Positions 1 through 11,877 of a DNA stretch of 64,000 nucleotides are shown piece by piece. A model generated the notes under the pieces. It saw only the letters and a program-made list of their open reading frames with translations. It was not told the DNA's origin and made no database searches. The DNA is from Boothiomyces macroporosus (Eukaryota > Chytridiomycota > Chytridiomycetes > Rhizophydiales > Terramycetaceae): NCBI GenBank assembly GCA_027604185.1, contig JADGKB010000038.1, forward strand, positions 1 through 64,000. The letters are read 5' to 3'. Numbering within the stretch: position 1 is the stretch's first letter; each line of letters opens with the position of its first letter. The position numbers were made by a program, and so were the translations under genes.

Positions 1-66
1 ATTAATTTATAGTAATCGCGCTGTATTATATACAGAATTAATTTATAGTAATCGCCCTGTATTATA
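1..66. repeat. Two-copy 36-nt tandem repeat at left edge
   Basis: Bases 1-30 are repeated at 37-66 with a single difference (cgcg versus cgcc), giving a period of 36 nt. The second copy runs up to the IFT27 stop codon at 71-73, so it may contribute to that gene's 3' region. The array may continue to the left of the window. Confidence 0.8.
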
Positions 67-70
67 TTTA

Positions 71-730
71 TTACAATAATTCTACCGATTTAATCGTTGC
101 TTTAACTTGAGCTTCGAATCGTTCGTAAAATGAATACGCTGCATAATAGAATGGAGCGTCTACGTCAATCCCATCCGCCTACGTTAAGTTCAAGTTACCA
201 CTGAGGTTTCAAAGTATGCCAAACTATTTTGCCGTGCGAATTCTTCACCTTCCGCCTTGGAGACAGCTCTTCGATGTGTTTGATCAATTTTAGTTGCCAC
301 TAGGATTCCTTTACAATGTTTAAGTGTCTTGATATGCTTCAAGATGGCCAACCACTTTGACAAGGACTTGAATGACTCCACCTGAGTAGTATCATACACA
401 AGAATGAAAGCTGTTGCACCCTTACACTTTGATTACTCAATTTGCTTACATATTTCGGGGCATATTCCTGGAACACATCATTACCTCCGATATCATGCAC
501 ATACAGCTCTACTGTGACATTTGTATCTATATTACTACATAAAAACCTGGGATATTGACAGCTTTGATTGAAATTTCAGAATGTAATGTCATGCTGTAGT
601 TTGGTGGTAGTTGTTGATTATTGTGAAATGAAGAAACAAGCAAAGTCTTTCCAACCGCTGCATTCCCTGCAATCAGTTTTTATTAACCAAGTATCAAAGT
701 TTTGTTGCGAAGTATCACTCCGTTCTCCAT
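71..730 (-). CDS. IFT27: IFT27/RABL4-like small GTPase
   Basis: Rab-like GTPase of the intraflagellar transport IFT-B complex, expected at the flagellar base and axoneme. The spliced product is about 191 aa in five exons, with introns of 21, 20, 23 and 20 nt. Visible motifs are the P-loop GNAAVGKT near the N terminus, the switch II motif DIGG, the base-binding motif TKID, and the IFT27-like run RRAVSKAEGEEFA followed by FETSV. The start at 730 was chosen because it is the first ATG placing the P-loop at the usual distance. It is divergent from the TPR gene, with 27 bp between start codons. Presence of IFT27 argues for a flagellated stage. Other Rab families lack the RRAV segment, so I am fairly sure of the assignment. 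Confidence 0.85.
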
Positions 731-757
731 CTTGGACGCGTAATTTGTTGACAAAAA

Positions 758-1144
758 ATGGCAACTGTTGACGCATCACAAACAACAGGCTGTGAAGAAT
801 GGCTGTTACTTCGAGTCGGCTCTGTTCCAAGAAACTCGTTAGGATGGTTCAGATGCGGAGTTGGCTTCTACAACAAAAAGGAATTTACAAAGGCAATTCA
901 GTGTTTTGAAAAGAGTGTCCAGATGGATCCATTGAACGTAATTCTAGTTTAACAGCAGTATAATGCGTATCAGATTATGGCTAGAGCTTGTATTGCCGTC
1001 AACAGTAATTGCATCTAACAACAGGAAAAGACGACGCAATTAATGCCCTCAAACAGTCTGTTGCGTTGGATAATCCTTCTGATTGGTATCTGAAGATCTT
1101 AATTTAGGCAACTACTAATCGAATTAACATCCAACAAGGAATAA
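758..1144 (+). CDS. Small TPR-repeat protein
   Basis: About 108 aa after removing introns of 18, 20 and 22 nt. It contains two tetratricopeptide helices pairs: the first has GVGFYNKKEFTKAIQCFEK and a downstream DPLN, the second has AINALKQSVALDNPSDW. Such short TPR proteins serve as protein-protein adaptors; no specific family is recognised. It ends at WQLLIELTSNKE before TAA at 1142-1144 and is convergent with the LENG1-like gene, 21 bp away. The 18-nt intron (945-962) is among the shortest in the window. Divergent pairing with IFT27 could hint at a ciliary link, but that is only positional. Confidence 0.6.
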
Positions 1145-1165
1145 ATTAAATTATATTACAATAAA

Positions 1166-1909
1166 CTATCTTCTGGTGTATCCTTCTGACCTGCGCTTGA
1201 CTATATCAGGATTGAACTGCGAATTGTAGTACCTGGAATCGGAATCATGCCGATTGCTGTTTGGATTTAGCAGCTTGTGTGTTCTTTTACGTTCTGCTTC
1301 CTCCCTTTCCAGCCTTTCCTGTCTAAGCTGCTCCACAGATTTCTTTTGCACGGATTTCTACATAAAACCGCAAGTACCTTTTCTTTTTGAATTATTTTGG
1401 AAAGCAATTTCATTGGATCCTCTCTTTCCTTGCGGCTCTTTTCTAATTTATCTTTGCGTTTCCTTTGTTAATGAGAATTACTTTTTGGCAGGATCCATCG
1501 CCTTTTCTTTAGATTCCTTTCCATAGTCTCTTTCTGTATACCAAGGGGAGTCTTTCTTACCGTCTCTTGTCTCTCCAAGGAACCAAGTACTGAATATTAA
1601 TGATAATTACTGCTTGTCCTCCTTTGCTTTTTGATCCAGCTGCTTCTCGTCCACCGCTTTTTCAAATCCATGTAGTCTTTCCTCTTCTTCAAAGAGATGA
1701 ACTCGCTCGACTTTCTCTTCGTGCATGATCCCAGCATTCTCTCTCAATAGCTTTATTCTGGCTTCCTGGTCTGCTTTAAGTATCCGATCTTGGCGTAGCT
1801 GCTCTTCTTCAGCCGCTTTCTTTTCATCAGCTTTGACCTTATTGATATTATCTTTGGAATAGACATGCCAACTTTTGTGGTGTGAAATGTTCAATTTTCC
1901 CATTTTCAA
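1166..1909 (-). CDS. LENG1: LENG1-like spliceosome-associated protein (Cir_N domain)
   Basis: About 227 aa in four exons (introns 21, 19 and 20 nt). The N terminus carries the Cir_N-type motif GKLNISHHKSWHV..KDN, followed by a charged helical region. A TWFLGE..DSPWYTE segment and the conserved C-terminal SVEQLRQERLEREEAER plus YNSQFNPD end the protein. These match the leukocyte receptor cluster member 1 family, reported in spliceosome-associated fractions. The gene is divergent from PRP6 with 31 bp between the two ATGs, so two splicing-related genes probably share a promoter. Confidence 0.8.
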
Positions 1910-1940
1910 TTCAAAAAATATTTTCCATTGATCAGTAGAA

Positions 1941-4700
1941 ATGTCTTATCAATTCCGACAAATGGCAGTTCCGGACTTTATGAGTCGGGAAGCACCCCCT
2001 AATTATATTGCTGGGTTAGGCAGGGGTGCGACTGGATTTACCACCCGTTCAGACTTGGGTTCAGTTGCAGATGATGGAGGTGCTGCCCTTGCTACAGCCC
2101 AAGCTGCAGCTCAAGGAAAAGGCAAGAGAGAAAGAGATGATGACGACTTTAATCAGTATGAAGATCCAGATAATGAAACAGGATTGTTCAATGGCACACC
2201 GTACGAACGAGAGGATGAAGAGGCAGACAGAATTTATAGAGAAGTCGAACAAAAAATGGATGAAAGAAGAAGAGCACGAAGAGAAGCTAAAGAAAAGGAA
2301 GAGCTGGAGAAATTCCGTAAAGAGAAACCAAAAATTCAAGAGCAATTTGCAGATTTAAAGAAAGGATTGAAAACAATGTCTGAAGATGAATGGGCTAGTA
2401 TACCTGAAGTGCAAGATATGGTTAGAAAAAGAGGGCAAAAGAAAGTCAAAGTAGATGAGGTATATGGAGAAAGGCTCACATCTATGCCAGATACTATTCT
2501 TCTTTCCAACATTGCGCAAACTCAATTTGCGACTTCTCTTGATACAGCAGAGCAAAGCCTTGGTGTAGAAGGAACATCGACTGACTTTAATTTATTCAGA
2601 GAAGCAAGAGATCGTGTACTTGGCGTTAAATTGGATCAGGCTGCAGACTCTGTTCAAGGGCAAACAAATGTAAACTCCAAAGGATATTTAACTGACCTGG
2701 GTAGTGTTGAAATCAAATCAGATACAGAAATCAGCGATATCAAGAAAGCTCGTACGCTATTGCAGTCTGTAATTCAAACCAATCCAAAGCATGGTCCCGG
2801 ATGGATTGCTGCTGCCAGGCTGGAGGAAGTTGCGACAAAGTTGGCGGCTGCTAGAGATATTATTGGAAGAGGCTGTGAAGCATGCCCAGAAAGCGAAGAT
2901 GTATGGTTGGAGGCGGCTCGACTAAACAACCCAGATGCTGCCAAAGTAATCCTGGCAAATGCTGTTAGACATCTGCCTCAGTCTGTAAATATCTGGATGC
3001 GAGCCAAGGTTTTAGAAACAGACCGTAAAGTTCAAAAACGTATCCTCCGGCGCGCTCTTGAATATATACCAAATTCAGTTGCTATATGGAAGGCAGCTAT
3101 TTCTTTGGAGGAAGACAGTGAAGATGCCAAAGTCCTGCTGTCTAGGGCAGTGGAATGTGTTCCATTGTCTGTAGAGCTTTGGTTAGCTCTGGCAAACCTT
3201 GAAACCTACCAAAAAGCCCAAACTATTATCAACAAAGCACTAAAGGCTAACCCTACTTCTCATGAAGTGTGGTTGGCGGGTGCAAAGCTTGAGGAGCAGA
3301 ATAATACCCAGGAAAGAGTAGAAAAGTTGATCAAAGCAGCTGTTGCTCGTCTTCGCCAAAAAGGTGCAATGCTGGACAGAGAGCAATGGCTAAAAGAGGC
3401 TATACAATGCGAAAAGGAGGGATTTTTAGGTATCTGTAAGGCAATTATCAAGGAGACAGTTTCTTTAGATGTCGAAGAAGAAGAACTTAAAACTACTTTA
3501 CTTGATGATGCCGAAAATACTGCAAAGGAAGGAGCAATTGCAACTGCAAGATTGGTGCACGAACATGCTATATCTTTGTATCCAAATGATGAAGATGTCT
3601 GGCAAGCAGCCGCTTTCTTTGAAAAGGAAAAGGGCACAAAAGAGAGTCTAGAAAAGTTACTGGAAAAAGCGGTAGAAGATGTTCCAGAGATAGAACTCTT
3701 GTGGTTAATGTGGGCAAAGGATAAATGGCTGAGTGGTGATGTTGATGGAGCAAAGGCAATTTTGCAGCGGGGATTTGATGCGAATCCAAACTCTGAGGAA
3801 ATCTGGCTAGCAGCAATCAAATTGGAGATTGAAACAAAAGAATATGAAAATGCCAAGACCTTCCTTGCTCAAGCTCGTCAAAGAGTTGATAGTGACCGTG
3901 TGTGGATGAAGTCTGCTGTCTTGGAAAGAATTTTAAAGAACTATGATGAAGCACTACAAATTGTCGAAGGAGGTATCAAAAAGTTTCCTACTTTTGAAAA
4001 GCTTTGGATAATGAAAGGACAAATTTTGCAAGACGACAAGAAGGACTTTGAAAAGGCTCGGATTCACTACGCTTTGGCTGTAAAGACCCTACCAAAGTCA
4101 ATAGTGTTATGGAAGTTAGCAAGCAACTTGGAAGAGCAACTTGGTGTGTCTGTAAAAGCTAGAGCAATTCTAGAACGAGCAAGAATTCTAAATCCAAAAA
4201 ATGCAGATTTGTGGACGGAGGCAGTCAATGTGGAACAAAGGGCAGGCAATGCAGCAATGGCCAAGGTACTGCTTGCAAAAGGAATTCAAGAGTGTCCGTC
4301 ATCAGGTTCTCTATGGTGTCTATCAATTGTGCTCGAAAACAAACCTCAAAGAAGGGCTCGATCACAAGATGCAATGCGGAGTTGCGATAACGATCCTCAA
4401 GTCATTGTTACAATTGCGAGGCTGTTTTGGAGTGAACGAAAGAGTGATAAAGCCCGAAATTGGTTCCAACGAGCGGTTAAAATTAATCCAGACTTGGGCG
4501 ATTCCTGGGCATGGTGGTATAAATTTGAATGCTCTCATGGTACAAAAGAACAGCAACAAGAGGTCATCGAAAAGTGCACAAATGAGTCTCCTCATCATGG
4601 ACCAGAATGGCAAATTGAACTCAAAAGGCTCGAGAATATTGGAAAACCAACGAGTGAAATTTTGAAGATTGTCAGTACAAAATTAAAAAATAATCTCTAA
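1941..4700 (+). CDS. PRP6: U4/U6-U5 tri-snRNP factor PRP6/PRPF6
   Basis: Intronless 919-aa protein. The N terminus (residues 1-150) is the PRP1_N type with PDFMSREAPPNYIAGLGRGATGFTTRSDLG, followed by an acidic/basic linker and then a long array of HAT/TPR-like repeats (WLAAAKLE-, VWLAG-type) from about residue 265 to the C terminus. PRP6 bridges U5 with the U4/U6 di-snRNP in the nucleus. The length matches the family (about 900-940 aa). TAA at 4698-4700 is followed at once by TAAACATTT, giving an AATAAA overlap with the stop. Confidence 0.95.
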   Translation: MSYQFRQMAVPDFMSREAPPNYIAGLGRGATGFTTRSDLGSVADDGGAALATAQAAAQGKGKRERDDDDFNQYEDPDNETGLFNGTPYEREDEEADRIYREVEQKMDERRRARREAKEKEELEKFRKEKPKIQEQFADLKKGLKTMSEDEWASIPEVQDMVRKRGQKKVKVDEVYGERLTSMPDTILLSNIAQTQFATSLDTAEQSLGVEGTSTDFNLFREARDRVLGVKLDQAADSVQGQTNVNSKGYLTDLGSVEIKSDTEISDIKKARTLLQSVIQTNPKHGPGWIAAARLEEVATKLAAARDIIGRGCEACPESEDVWLEAARLNNPDAAKVILANAVRHLPQSVNIWMRAKVLETDRKVQKRILRRALEYIPNSVAIWKAAISLEEDSEDAKVLLSRAVECVPLSVELWLALANLETYQKAQTIINKALKANPTSHEVWLAGAKLEEQNNTQERVEKLIKAAVARLRQKGAMLDREQWLKEAIQCEKEGFLGICKAIIKETVSLDVEEEELKTTLLDDAENTAKEGAIATARLVHEHAISLYPNDEDVWQAAAFFEKEKGTKESLEKLLEKAVEDVPEIELLWLMWAKDKWLSGDVDGAKAILQRGFDANPNSEEIWLAAIKLEIETKEYENAKTFLAQARQRVDSDRVWMKSAVLERILKNYDEALQIVEGGIKKFPTFEKLWIMKGQILQDDKKDFEKARIHYALAVKTLPKSIVLWKLASNLEEQLGVSVKARAILERARILNPKNADLWTEAVNVEQRAGNAAMAKVLLAKGIQECPSSGSLWCLSIVLENKPQRRARSQDAMRSCDNDPQVIVTIARLFWSERKSDKARNWFQRAVKINPDLGDSWAWWYKFECSHGTKEQQQEVIEKCTNESPHHGPEWQIELKRLENIGKPTSEILKIVSTKLKNNL

Positions 4701-4724
4701 TAAACATTTAAAACTGCATTTTGC

Positions 4725-5972
4725 TTAAAAAATATATTTTCGAATACTTTTCCAAGTTTTGTTGGTTCCAATGCTGACCACCGATTTAAACATTTCCCAA
4801 TCGCAGTTATTATATGCCCTCTTCAATGCCCTGATACCATCAGAGCATTGCTGATGTTTCAATAGCAAATTGGTAACTTCTATATTTCCAAGATCAATTG
4901 AAACCTTCAAGCAAAAGTTGTCGTCAATCTTGGAGTTTACTCTGCTATCTGCCAAAAGCAGTTGAACTATATCTATATAGCCGTTTATCACTGCGCATTT
5001 CAAAGCGCTTGATCGTTCAGCCGAAGGATCAACTCTTTTATCTGTCAGCAGCAATCTAACAATGTCAAAATACCCAAATTCAGAAGCTCTGATAATAGAG
5101 TAATTCTGGTGTGCAGATGGATCAACTCGAGGATCTTTCAATAATAGCTGTACAATATCCAAATGGCCATATCTGGAAGCATAACAAATAGCGCTATTTT
5201 GATTACCAGAAGGGTCAACTCGATGGTCTTTCAATAGTAGGCTGCATATTTGCAAATGTCCCTTTTCTGCTGCATAGCTTAGAGCCATGCCATCTGCATC
5301 ATTTGGATCAACCCGTGAGTCAGCAAGCAACAGTTTCACAATATTAAAGTGACCGTTTTCACATGCATGCTGGAGAGCCAAATTGCTTCTTGCTGAAGGG
5401 TCCAAAGTGGTTTTGGTCAAAAGCAATTCCACAATCTCGAAATATCCATTTAGCGAGGCAATCAAAATCGCATCGGAGTGAAAGTCATCTGTTACCTCCA
5501 AGTATTCTCCATCAATCAAAAGGCCGATTAGTTTCAAAAACCCATTGTGTATCGAAACTTTAAACAGTACCGTGAAATCAGCGTTTGGAGAGATTAGCGC
5601 CTTGTTGATCCCCTTTAAAAGTGGTATTATAGTACATGGGCTGGATTTCACATTATCAATCGCCACGATTAGGGCTTCATTAATAGTATCTGGATGAATT
5701 TTGTTCTTTTCCACGATATTTGTGATTTGGGTTGAATCGCCAGCTCTTACAAGATACACCAACATATCTATTGTGATTTCATCATAAATCAATATAACAT
5801 ATCTTGATATATCCACGTTTTGTTGTTGTTCAAGTGACTCCTTGTATGCAGCAAACCGGATCCTTGCAACTTTATCCAAGTTGAATCCTCTTGAAGCTAT
5901 TCGCAGATTATGGTATTCCAAAATTGTTAGGTATCCACTGATCAAGTGTATTTCTTGTACCAGAGAGTTCAT
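4725..5972 (-). CDS. Ankyrin-repeat protein
   Basis: Intronless 415-aa protein. An N-terminal helical region (1-75, beginning with EIHLISGYLTILEYHNLR) could be an F-box-like or divergent fold. It is followed by about eight ankyrin units with the regular signature GHxxIVxLLLxDxRVDPS at 33-34 aa spacing (residues about 170-370). Ankyrin arrays bind proteins; no partner is evident. The repeats are very uniform, which suggests recent unit duplication. The gene is convergent with PRP6 (24 bp between stops). Confidence 0.8.
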   Translation of the reverse strand: MNSLVQEIHLISGYLTILEYHNLRIASRGFNLDKVARIRFAAYKESLEQQQNVDISRYVILIYDEITIDMLVYLVRAGDSTQITNIVEKNKIHPDTINEALIVAIDNVKSSPCTIIPLLKGINKALISPNADFTVLFKVSIHNGFLKLIGLLIDGEYLEVTDDFHSDAILIASLNGYFEIVELLLTKTTLDPSARSNLALQHACENGHFNIVKLLLADSRVDPNDADGMALSYAAEKGHLQICSLLLKDHRVDPSGNQNSAICYASRYGHLDIVQLLLKDPRVDPSAHQNYSIIRASEFGYFDIVRLLLTDKRVDPSAERSSALKCAVINGYIDIVQLLLADSRVNSKIDDNFCLKVSIDLGNIEVTNLLLKHQQCSDGIRALKRAYNNCDWEMFKSVVSIGTNKTWKSIRKYIF

Positions 5973-6031
5973 GTTTTGTTTACACAGTAAAATAACGCGA
6001 ATTTGTTTTTCTTAAATATGAAAGTAATCCT

Positions 6032-7719
6032 TTATTTAAATTGAGCTTCAGTTACACCCTTTCCGAGAGCAGCGGTAGAAGCGACACCTCCCTGTACAGT
6101 TTTGACTAAGTTAAATATAATTCTTACTCAAATTGTCATAATATTCAGCACCAGACCATTTTTGGTGGGTCAAAGTTTCCACGCCATTGACACGTTCTTG
6201 ACGTTGAATTCCAGCAACATATGCCAACATACCACGCTTAGCGTAGTCACGAGCAAACAAGTCAGTGATTAAAGAGTTGGAGTGGAACTATAATTAATAT
6301 AAAAGTACCCCAGCGAGAGTGATGAATTGCCAGGTGAATCCAAGCTTGCCAAGGTCAGCAATGAAGCTTGACATTTGAGCATCAGACATACCAGAAGCAT
6401 CCCAGTTGAATGATGGTGAAAGGTTGTAAGCAAGCATGATTTCTGGAGCAACTGCTTTAACACCTTCTGCAAATTCTTTGGCTTGTGAATAAATAGGTGA
6501 TTTTGTTTCCATCCAGATTAAATCAGCATAGCTGGCATAAGCAGCTCCTCTGGCAATACAAGCCTTGGTACCACCTTGGTAACGGTAGAATCCTTCACGG
6601 ACTCTAGCAGCATCCCAGCACCAGAAAGGATTAACTCCAAGAGACTTTGCAAGGGCACGAGCATCTGCATTGGACAATTTGGCGGCTTTTTTCAAGAAGC
6701 CATCAACTTGGTCAGCTTTACCAGCTGCCTTCAATGCCTTAGCGACAGCATCAGCGTAAAGACATAGACCAGCATCTCTGATCCAGGTTTCTTCCACAGC
6801 AGAGAGAGCGGCACCAACCTTGCCAGCTGCCTGAGCTTCAGCCATGACTGCGCTCAATGGCTTGAGGTTTGGATTGGATGAACCGATAATGAATGGGTGA
6901 TCACGAGGATCAATGGTGGAGGTAATCAAAGTGGCAGCTTCAGCATCAGTACGAGCTACAAGCACGTTTTCAACTCCCATAATATCAAATTGTAATCTGC
7001 AAGCAACCAATCTGTTAATGTGTTCAGAAATAGGGACAAGCACTTTTCCAGCCATATGTCCACATTTCTTTGTTCCTGGAGCTTGATCTTCCAAGTGAAT
7101 ACCTGCAGCACCTCTTTGAACCATAAGCTTAGCAAGTTTCATATTGGCAGTGATACCACCATGACCAGTGTCAGCATCAGCAATGATTGGACGCAAGAAG
7201 TCAGTGTATGGCAAATTAGCACGTTCAGACAATGGCTTGGTTAAACGATCTTCCTTTTGTTTGCGGTCATGGAATAGTTGTGCAAAGAACAAGTGTTCCA
7301 CTTTGTTTGGAACAGTGTCCATAGGGTAGTCAGCAAGATCCGGACCAGGTTCATTGGTGGTGGATGCAGTGGATGAGCATTGCCATCCAGAAACATAAAT
7401 AGTTTCCAAGTATTTTCCCATTTGAGCTACTTGCACTGGATCCAAAGCACCATAGGTGAAAGATGCAGTCTTGTTCTTCTTGTGTTTCATTAGCAAAGCC
7501 CACAATTTCTTTGCTTGGACATCCGAAGCGTAAGTCTCATGTAGAGTTCCACGTTTGCTGACAACTATATGTTAATGCACCATTACCATCTTCAGCAGTA
7601 TATGGACGAGTTACCAAACGGAAACGATCTTTTTTCCACCATTGTTGGACTTGTTGGACTTGTTCTCTGAAGATGCGCTCTTCTTCTTGGATTAATTCGT
7701 TGCTTAGTGGTGCAGACAT
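6032..7719 (-). CDS. ICL1: Isocitrate lyase
   Basis: Glyoxylate-cycle enzyme cleaving isocitrate to glyoxylate and succinate. The spliced product is 540 aa in four exons with introns of 22, 21 and 22 nt. Visible: the DADTGHGG metal/substrate loop, the catalytic signature [11 protein letters not shown], and the C-terminal [21 protein letters not shown] typical of fungal ICLs. The start at 7719 gives the expected N terminus; the join at the first intron restores [15 protein letters not shown]. The C terminus lacks an obvious PTS1. The stop codon sits inside AAATAAAG. It is the largest user of the glyoxylate shunt here and, with FOX2 at 56.6-59.8 kb, indicates growth on fatty acids or acetate. 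Confidence 0.97.
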
Positions 7720-8210
7720 TTTTTACGATGACAACCTATAATTTTTGACTTTTTATATGGGTTGACGTTGGAGTGGCTAATTTTCATGTGATTTTCCTAG
7801 CATGAGCAGAACCCAAATATAAAACAAAAAATTGGCCGGATGCATGCAACTGTAAAATTATAAGCGGTAGAATTAACGCACCTAATAAGCGAAGGCATCA
7901 ATGTCGATATGGGGCAAGAATTTTCAAAATTGAAGGTGTTTAATATTGGAGATTATCATACCAAAAATCTGGAGATAAAAAAAAATGAAACAAAAAGGAA
8001 ACATGTGATGCTAAAATCGAAAAGGAAAGGAGAAATTATTCTGATTGCTATCGATCATATTTTATTCCTGATCAAACTCTTTATGCGGTAAAATTACACC
8101 ACTATAATGATGTCAATCCACGCTTGAGAATGTGATTTCGCGCATCATAAGGTTAGACTCGAATGACTCGAAAACGTGATGAGAGATTAATACGCACATA
8201 TAATATATTA
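7720..8210. other. Intergenic stretch upstream of isocitrate lyase, with one weak small ORF
   Basis: At about 490 nt this is one of the longer intergenic intervals. It holds the presumed isocitrate lyase promoter; no clear TATA box or known operator was recognised. The only coding candidate is the small two-exon ORF at 7909-8135, listed separately. The 3' end of TAF1 is at 8211. Confidence 0.5.
7909..8135 (+). CDS. Possible small two-exon gene (hypothetical)
   Basis: An ATG at 7909 opens a lysine-rich frame (MGQEFSKLKVFNIGDYHTKN). If a 20-nt GT..AG unit beginning gtgatg is removed after the KRKH codons, the frame continues as ERRNYSDCYRSYFIPDQT up to YNDVNPRLRM and a TGA at 8133-8135, about 68 aa. 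The second exon looks protein-like, but no family is recognised and the intron lacks the usual GTAA donor. It could also be non-coding. Confidence 0.25.
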
Positions 8211-11200
8211 TTAAGGGTTGTCTACTGCCATATCGTTAGTTGCTGCATGCTCATTACTATTTTGTTTCGTGATTTCCTGTTCTACAGCAGTAAACTTTTC
8301 AATATCCTAAATTTAGTAAAGAACCTTACGTTCTGTATGGCTGTCTCAACCTGGTTAACCATATTTTTGGCTATGGTAGTCAAAGGATGCGCTGGCCCAT
8401 TGTAGAGGTTACAGTTACTGTACAAAAGCTTCACATCATCCAAAAATGTTTGAGCACTTTGGAAATGAAAGTTTTTGACTTTGTCTCTGATTTGTTCCAG
8501 ACAAATAGGGTTTTTAACAATATCATAGTAGTCTGGAAAGTTGAATTGTGATACAGGAACAAGGAAAGGGGCTGCTTCTGGTATAACAATAAGATCATTG
8601 AGAAGTTTCGCCAATAGTTCTGCTAAATCACATTCTGGACTTGTTCGGCGTTTCGTTACCGTCTTTGGAGGATTAGCAAATTCATTAGCATTTTGTCGCT
8701 TCTTTTTCTTGTCTTTTTCTTCCCCAATCGCAAGTAATGGAATTTTTAGAACCACAGGTAAGGGTTTTTGAACTACTTCTGGAGGCAACTCTGATTCAGA
8801 CAAATCCTCATCATCAATTGGGGGCCGCTTTCCTTGCTTGATTTGCAGTTTAACAATGTGTGCTTCAGTTCTTCGTTTTCTTCTTGCTTTTTCATCTGTA
8901 TCTGTTTGAGGAACACCTTCGATGGTGGGGTATGTAGGAGGAGCTTCAATGAGTTTACGATGTCTCAAATACGCGATAATTACCCTCCCATCGGTAATAA
9001 CTTCTGATTTCCAATCGTATCCACCAGTTTCATTTTTAATCTTGAATTAAATCAAAGCTACCAATCGATTAATGACCAACATCTTGTTTTTGTTGGCAAG
9101 TGTGCTTCCAGGTACTGATTGGCCATCCGCCTCTGTGCCCTGATCATCATTGTCGGGTTCGGGTTCAATTTGTGGTGGAGATGAAGGTTGAGCCAAATTA
9201 TCTGCATCATACCCAAATTGGATTTGTCTTTCTTTTTCCTCTTCATTTTCCAGTTGCTAAATTAACAAAAAGATTACAGATTTCTTATTCCATAGGCTCT
9301 CCATTTCTTCATCTCTTTTGTCTACTCTCGCGCTAAGACTATTCAATTGATTGGTCCAGATACGTTCAATTTCTTGTCGATAAACTTTTTGCTGCTCTAC
9401 AATAGAATATTTGTGGAAAGTAGATTCTTTCTTTTTGTCGATGAACGCATTACGGGTCTCTTCAGTTTCACCATGATGGAAGAACATCTCCTTCATTGAT
9501 GCTCTAATATAACTGAAACCTTCTCCACAACCAGTAGGATCTCCAGGTCCAAACAGCTGTACCATTCCTTTCCCGGTAGCAGCAATAATAAAGTTCTTTG
9601 TGGTAATCCATGGGGCTAATTGCAATTCAATGTCCAGATGTGATTCGTTTTCACCATCGTCATCGTCAATCTCTTTGAAATCTTCTAATCCATAACCAGC
9701 ATCATGAAGTCTTTGCTGGCCAACTAATGTGCTATGCTGGAGACAGATACTTTCAGGAGTTACCATCTTTCTAATCCCTTCTTCATCAGGAAGAATCAAG
9801 TTGTTCTTCAATTTCCACCAACCAGTATTTTCACCTTTTTTCAGGTATTGGGCAAATTCCTTGAGCTTTTGCCTAATTTGAGCGTCTGAAAACATGGGAA
9901 AATGTCTTCTTAACTTTTCGTACTGCAATCTACGATGCGGGTCCTTTAGCATAAGCCTGTAGCCAACAACTTGTAGTCTCATTTTCAATGCCTGGGTAAT
10001 CTTTCTTGCTTGCGGTCTTGGCACTTCTTGTACAGGGTATGTTTGTCCAGCAACGTATACATTTGGAATATCTCGTAAGTAGTACCTTGTTACACCTTGA
10101 TATGTGTGCCGAATAGCCAAGAAATCTGTTTGTGCGACATCTTGAATGAAAATTGGTGCTCTGAATAAGTTATTGTAGAGCACTTGAATGGTTTGTCCTG
10201 GTTTAACATCCCCAAATCCGAAAAATGGAGATACATCCACAGCTTCTAAAATAAAAGCTCCTCCATTCGCCATTTTAGGTACAAAGTTGTCTTTTTCTTC
10301 CTTTTTTCTGTAATAATTGTAAATCAAACTGGCCATGCCTATAGCTTGAACGCACGGAGGATATTCTTCACTGTATTCTACCAAAACAAATTTGCAATTG
10401 TCCTTCAAAGATACATCCTTTGGTGTTCTCATCAATTCGCCAGGATCTATTTCTTTTAATTTCTTTTTCTTCATTGCTTTTACTTTAGAAAATGTAATTG
10501 GTGGGGTTGGGGTAAATTTGATGGAGGGGCGATGGAATGAACGCAGCTCTTTCACATGTAAAAGTGGTTTGAACTAATTTAACATATAATTACATAATGA
10601 GGATGCAGTTTAACGGCAGGTATAGAGTGTTGAAGTTTAACAGGGCCGTGGGTTTGTCTGATGCGATCCAGTTTCTGTTTAACAGTTTCGTATTTCCAAT
10701 CTTCGGAAATATTAAATTTATCAATCACTTTTCCGTCAGGCGCTTTCTTGTACATTGATGCTTTCATTTTTTCAGGATCAGGTTCTATTTTTAGCTATAC
10801 AATACTTGTTACAGCATCAACTTCACTTTGCAGCATCACTAGAGTTGGGTCATTCATGTGGAATTCAATAGGTTTATATGGTTCTTCGCTCTCCCAATAA
10901 ATCGCATCAACCCAAGAGTCGTCTTCTAAATGTTCATTTCTAAACATTTTAATTGACTTTGCAGGTAGATGCTCCATATTAGCGTCATCTCCTTCCCAAA
11001 TTACTTTTTCTTCCCAATGATCCAACATTACCGATGATAAAGCAATCGAAGCATCACCAAAAGCCTCTTCAACCTTTGGTGATCTTGGAAGGGACACATG
11101 CTCTTCCTCCTCTTCTTCAACGACCTCTGGTTCGGGCTCTTTTTGAAATCTGTAAGCCATAGGTTTTTTGAATAATTCAAATTCATTTTTTCCCAACTCG

Positions 11201-11637
11201 TATCCATCGTCAACCGTTGTAACCAGCACTTTATTCCTATAGGTTTTTGTGACTGGAGCAACATGAGAAGCGAAAATCTCTGAAAACTTTAGTCTTCCGG
11301 TATGTATGACAACTGGTTTCGGAGCTGGTGCAGTGAACACTGGTAATTGAACAGGTTTGAAAAAGGCAGGCTGCAGCGGAGCTGGTTTTGGTGCAATATC
11401 TTCCGCTAACTCCTGAATATCAGTGTAATCCACAGCATCTTCATTTGGTTGTACTCGTTGGCTTTCATCTCCTCCTTTTGAACTTACTTGTTCTAAATCC
11501 AAAGTGGATAATTGTCGGTTCAAATATTCCGCAGTTTCTTCAGAATTCAAAATCTCTCTTAAATCTTCCTCCAGCTCATTCTGTTCAAGCTTTCCAGACT
11601 TGTCTACATTACCAAAAAGATAATTTACAGTCGACAT
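8211..11637 (-). CDS. TAF1: TFIID subunit TAF1 with C-terminal bromodomain
   Basis: Largest TFIID scaffold. The spliced product is 1106 aa in six exons (introns 21, 20, 21, 21 and 23 nt). The N terminus, VNYLFGNVDKSGKLE, resembles the TAND region that binds TBP. The central DUF3591/TAF7-binding region contains YPPCVQAIGMASLIYNYYR and RQKLKEFAQYLKKG. Near residues 940-1050 there is a bromodomain with FPDYYDIVKNPICLEQI and LLYSNCNLYNG, including the acetyl-lysine-binding Asn. The last 31 aa come from a final exon ending DNP*. Yeast Taf1 has no bromodomain and animals have two; a single one is the plant-like or ancestral layout. Confidence 0.93.
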
Positions 11638-11877
11638 TCAGATTTCTTTTTTGCAGATCTTTTCAAACAATTTGGGGCTTGAATTTTAAGATAATTCAGG
11701 GCAGAAAAGAACGGTTTGATTGGCTAATAATACTTTTAATTTCATTGGGATTAGAATCTGTGTGACTAGCAATTGATAATGTGGGCTTCTGAATTGGAGA
11801 GTATGCTTTGAATCAGTAGGTTTATTTTCGCAGAGTTCTTTAATCAAAAGCGCGAGTAACTTTTTCTGTTTTTAAAA

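Noticed and set aside
3260..3856. 198-aa antisense ORF inside PRP6
   Set aside because: It is a Ser/Phe/Ala-rich shadow of the conserved HAT-repeat frame on the opposite strand.
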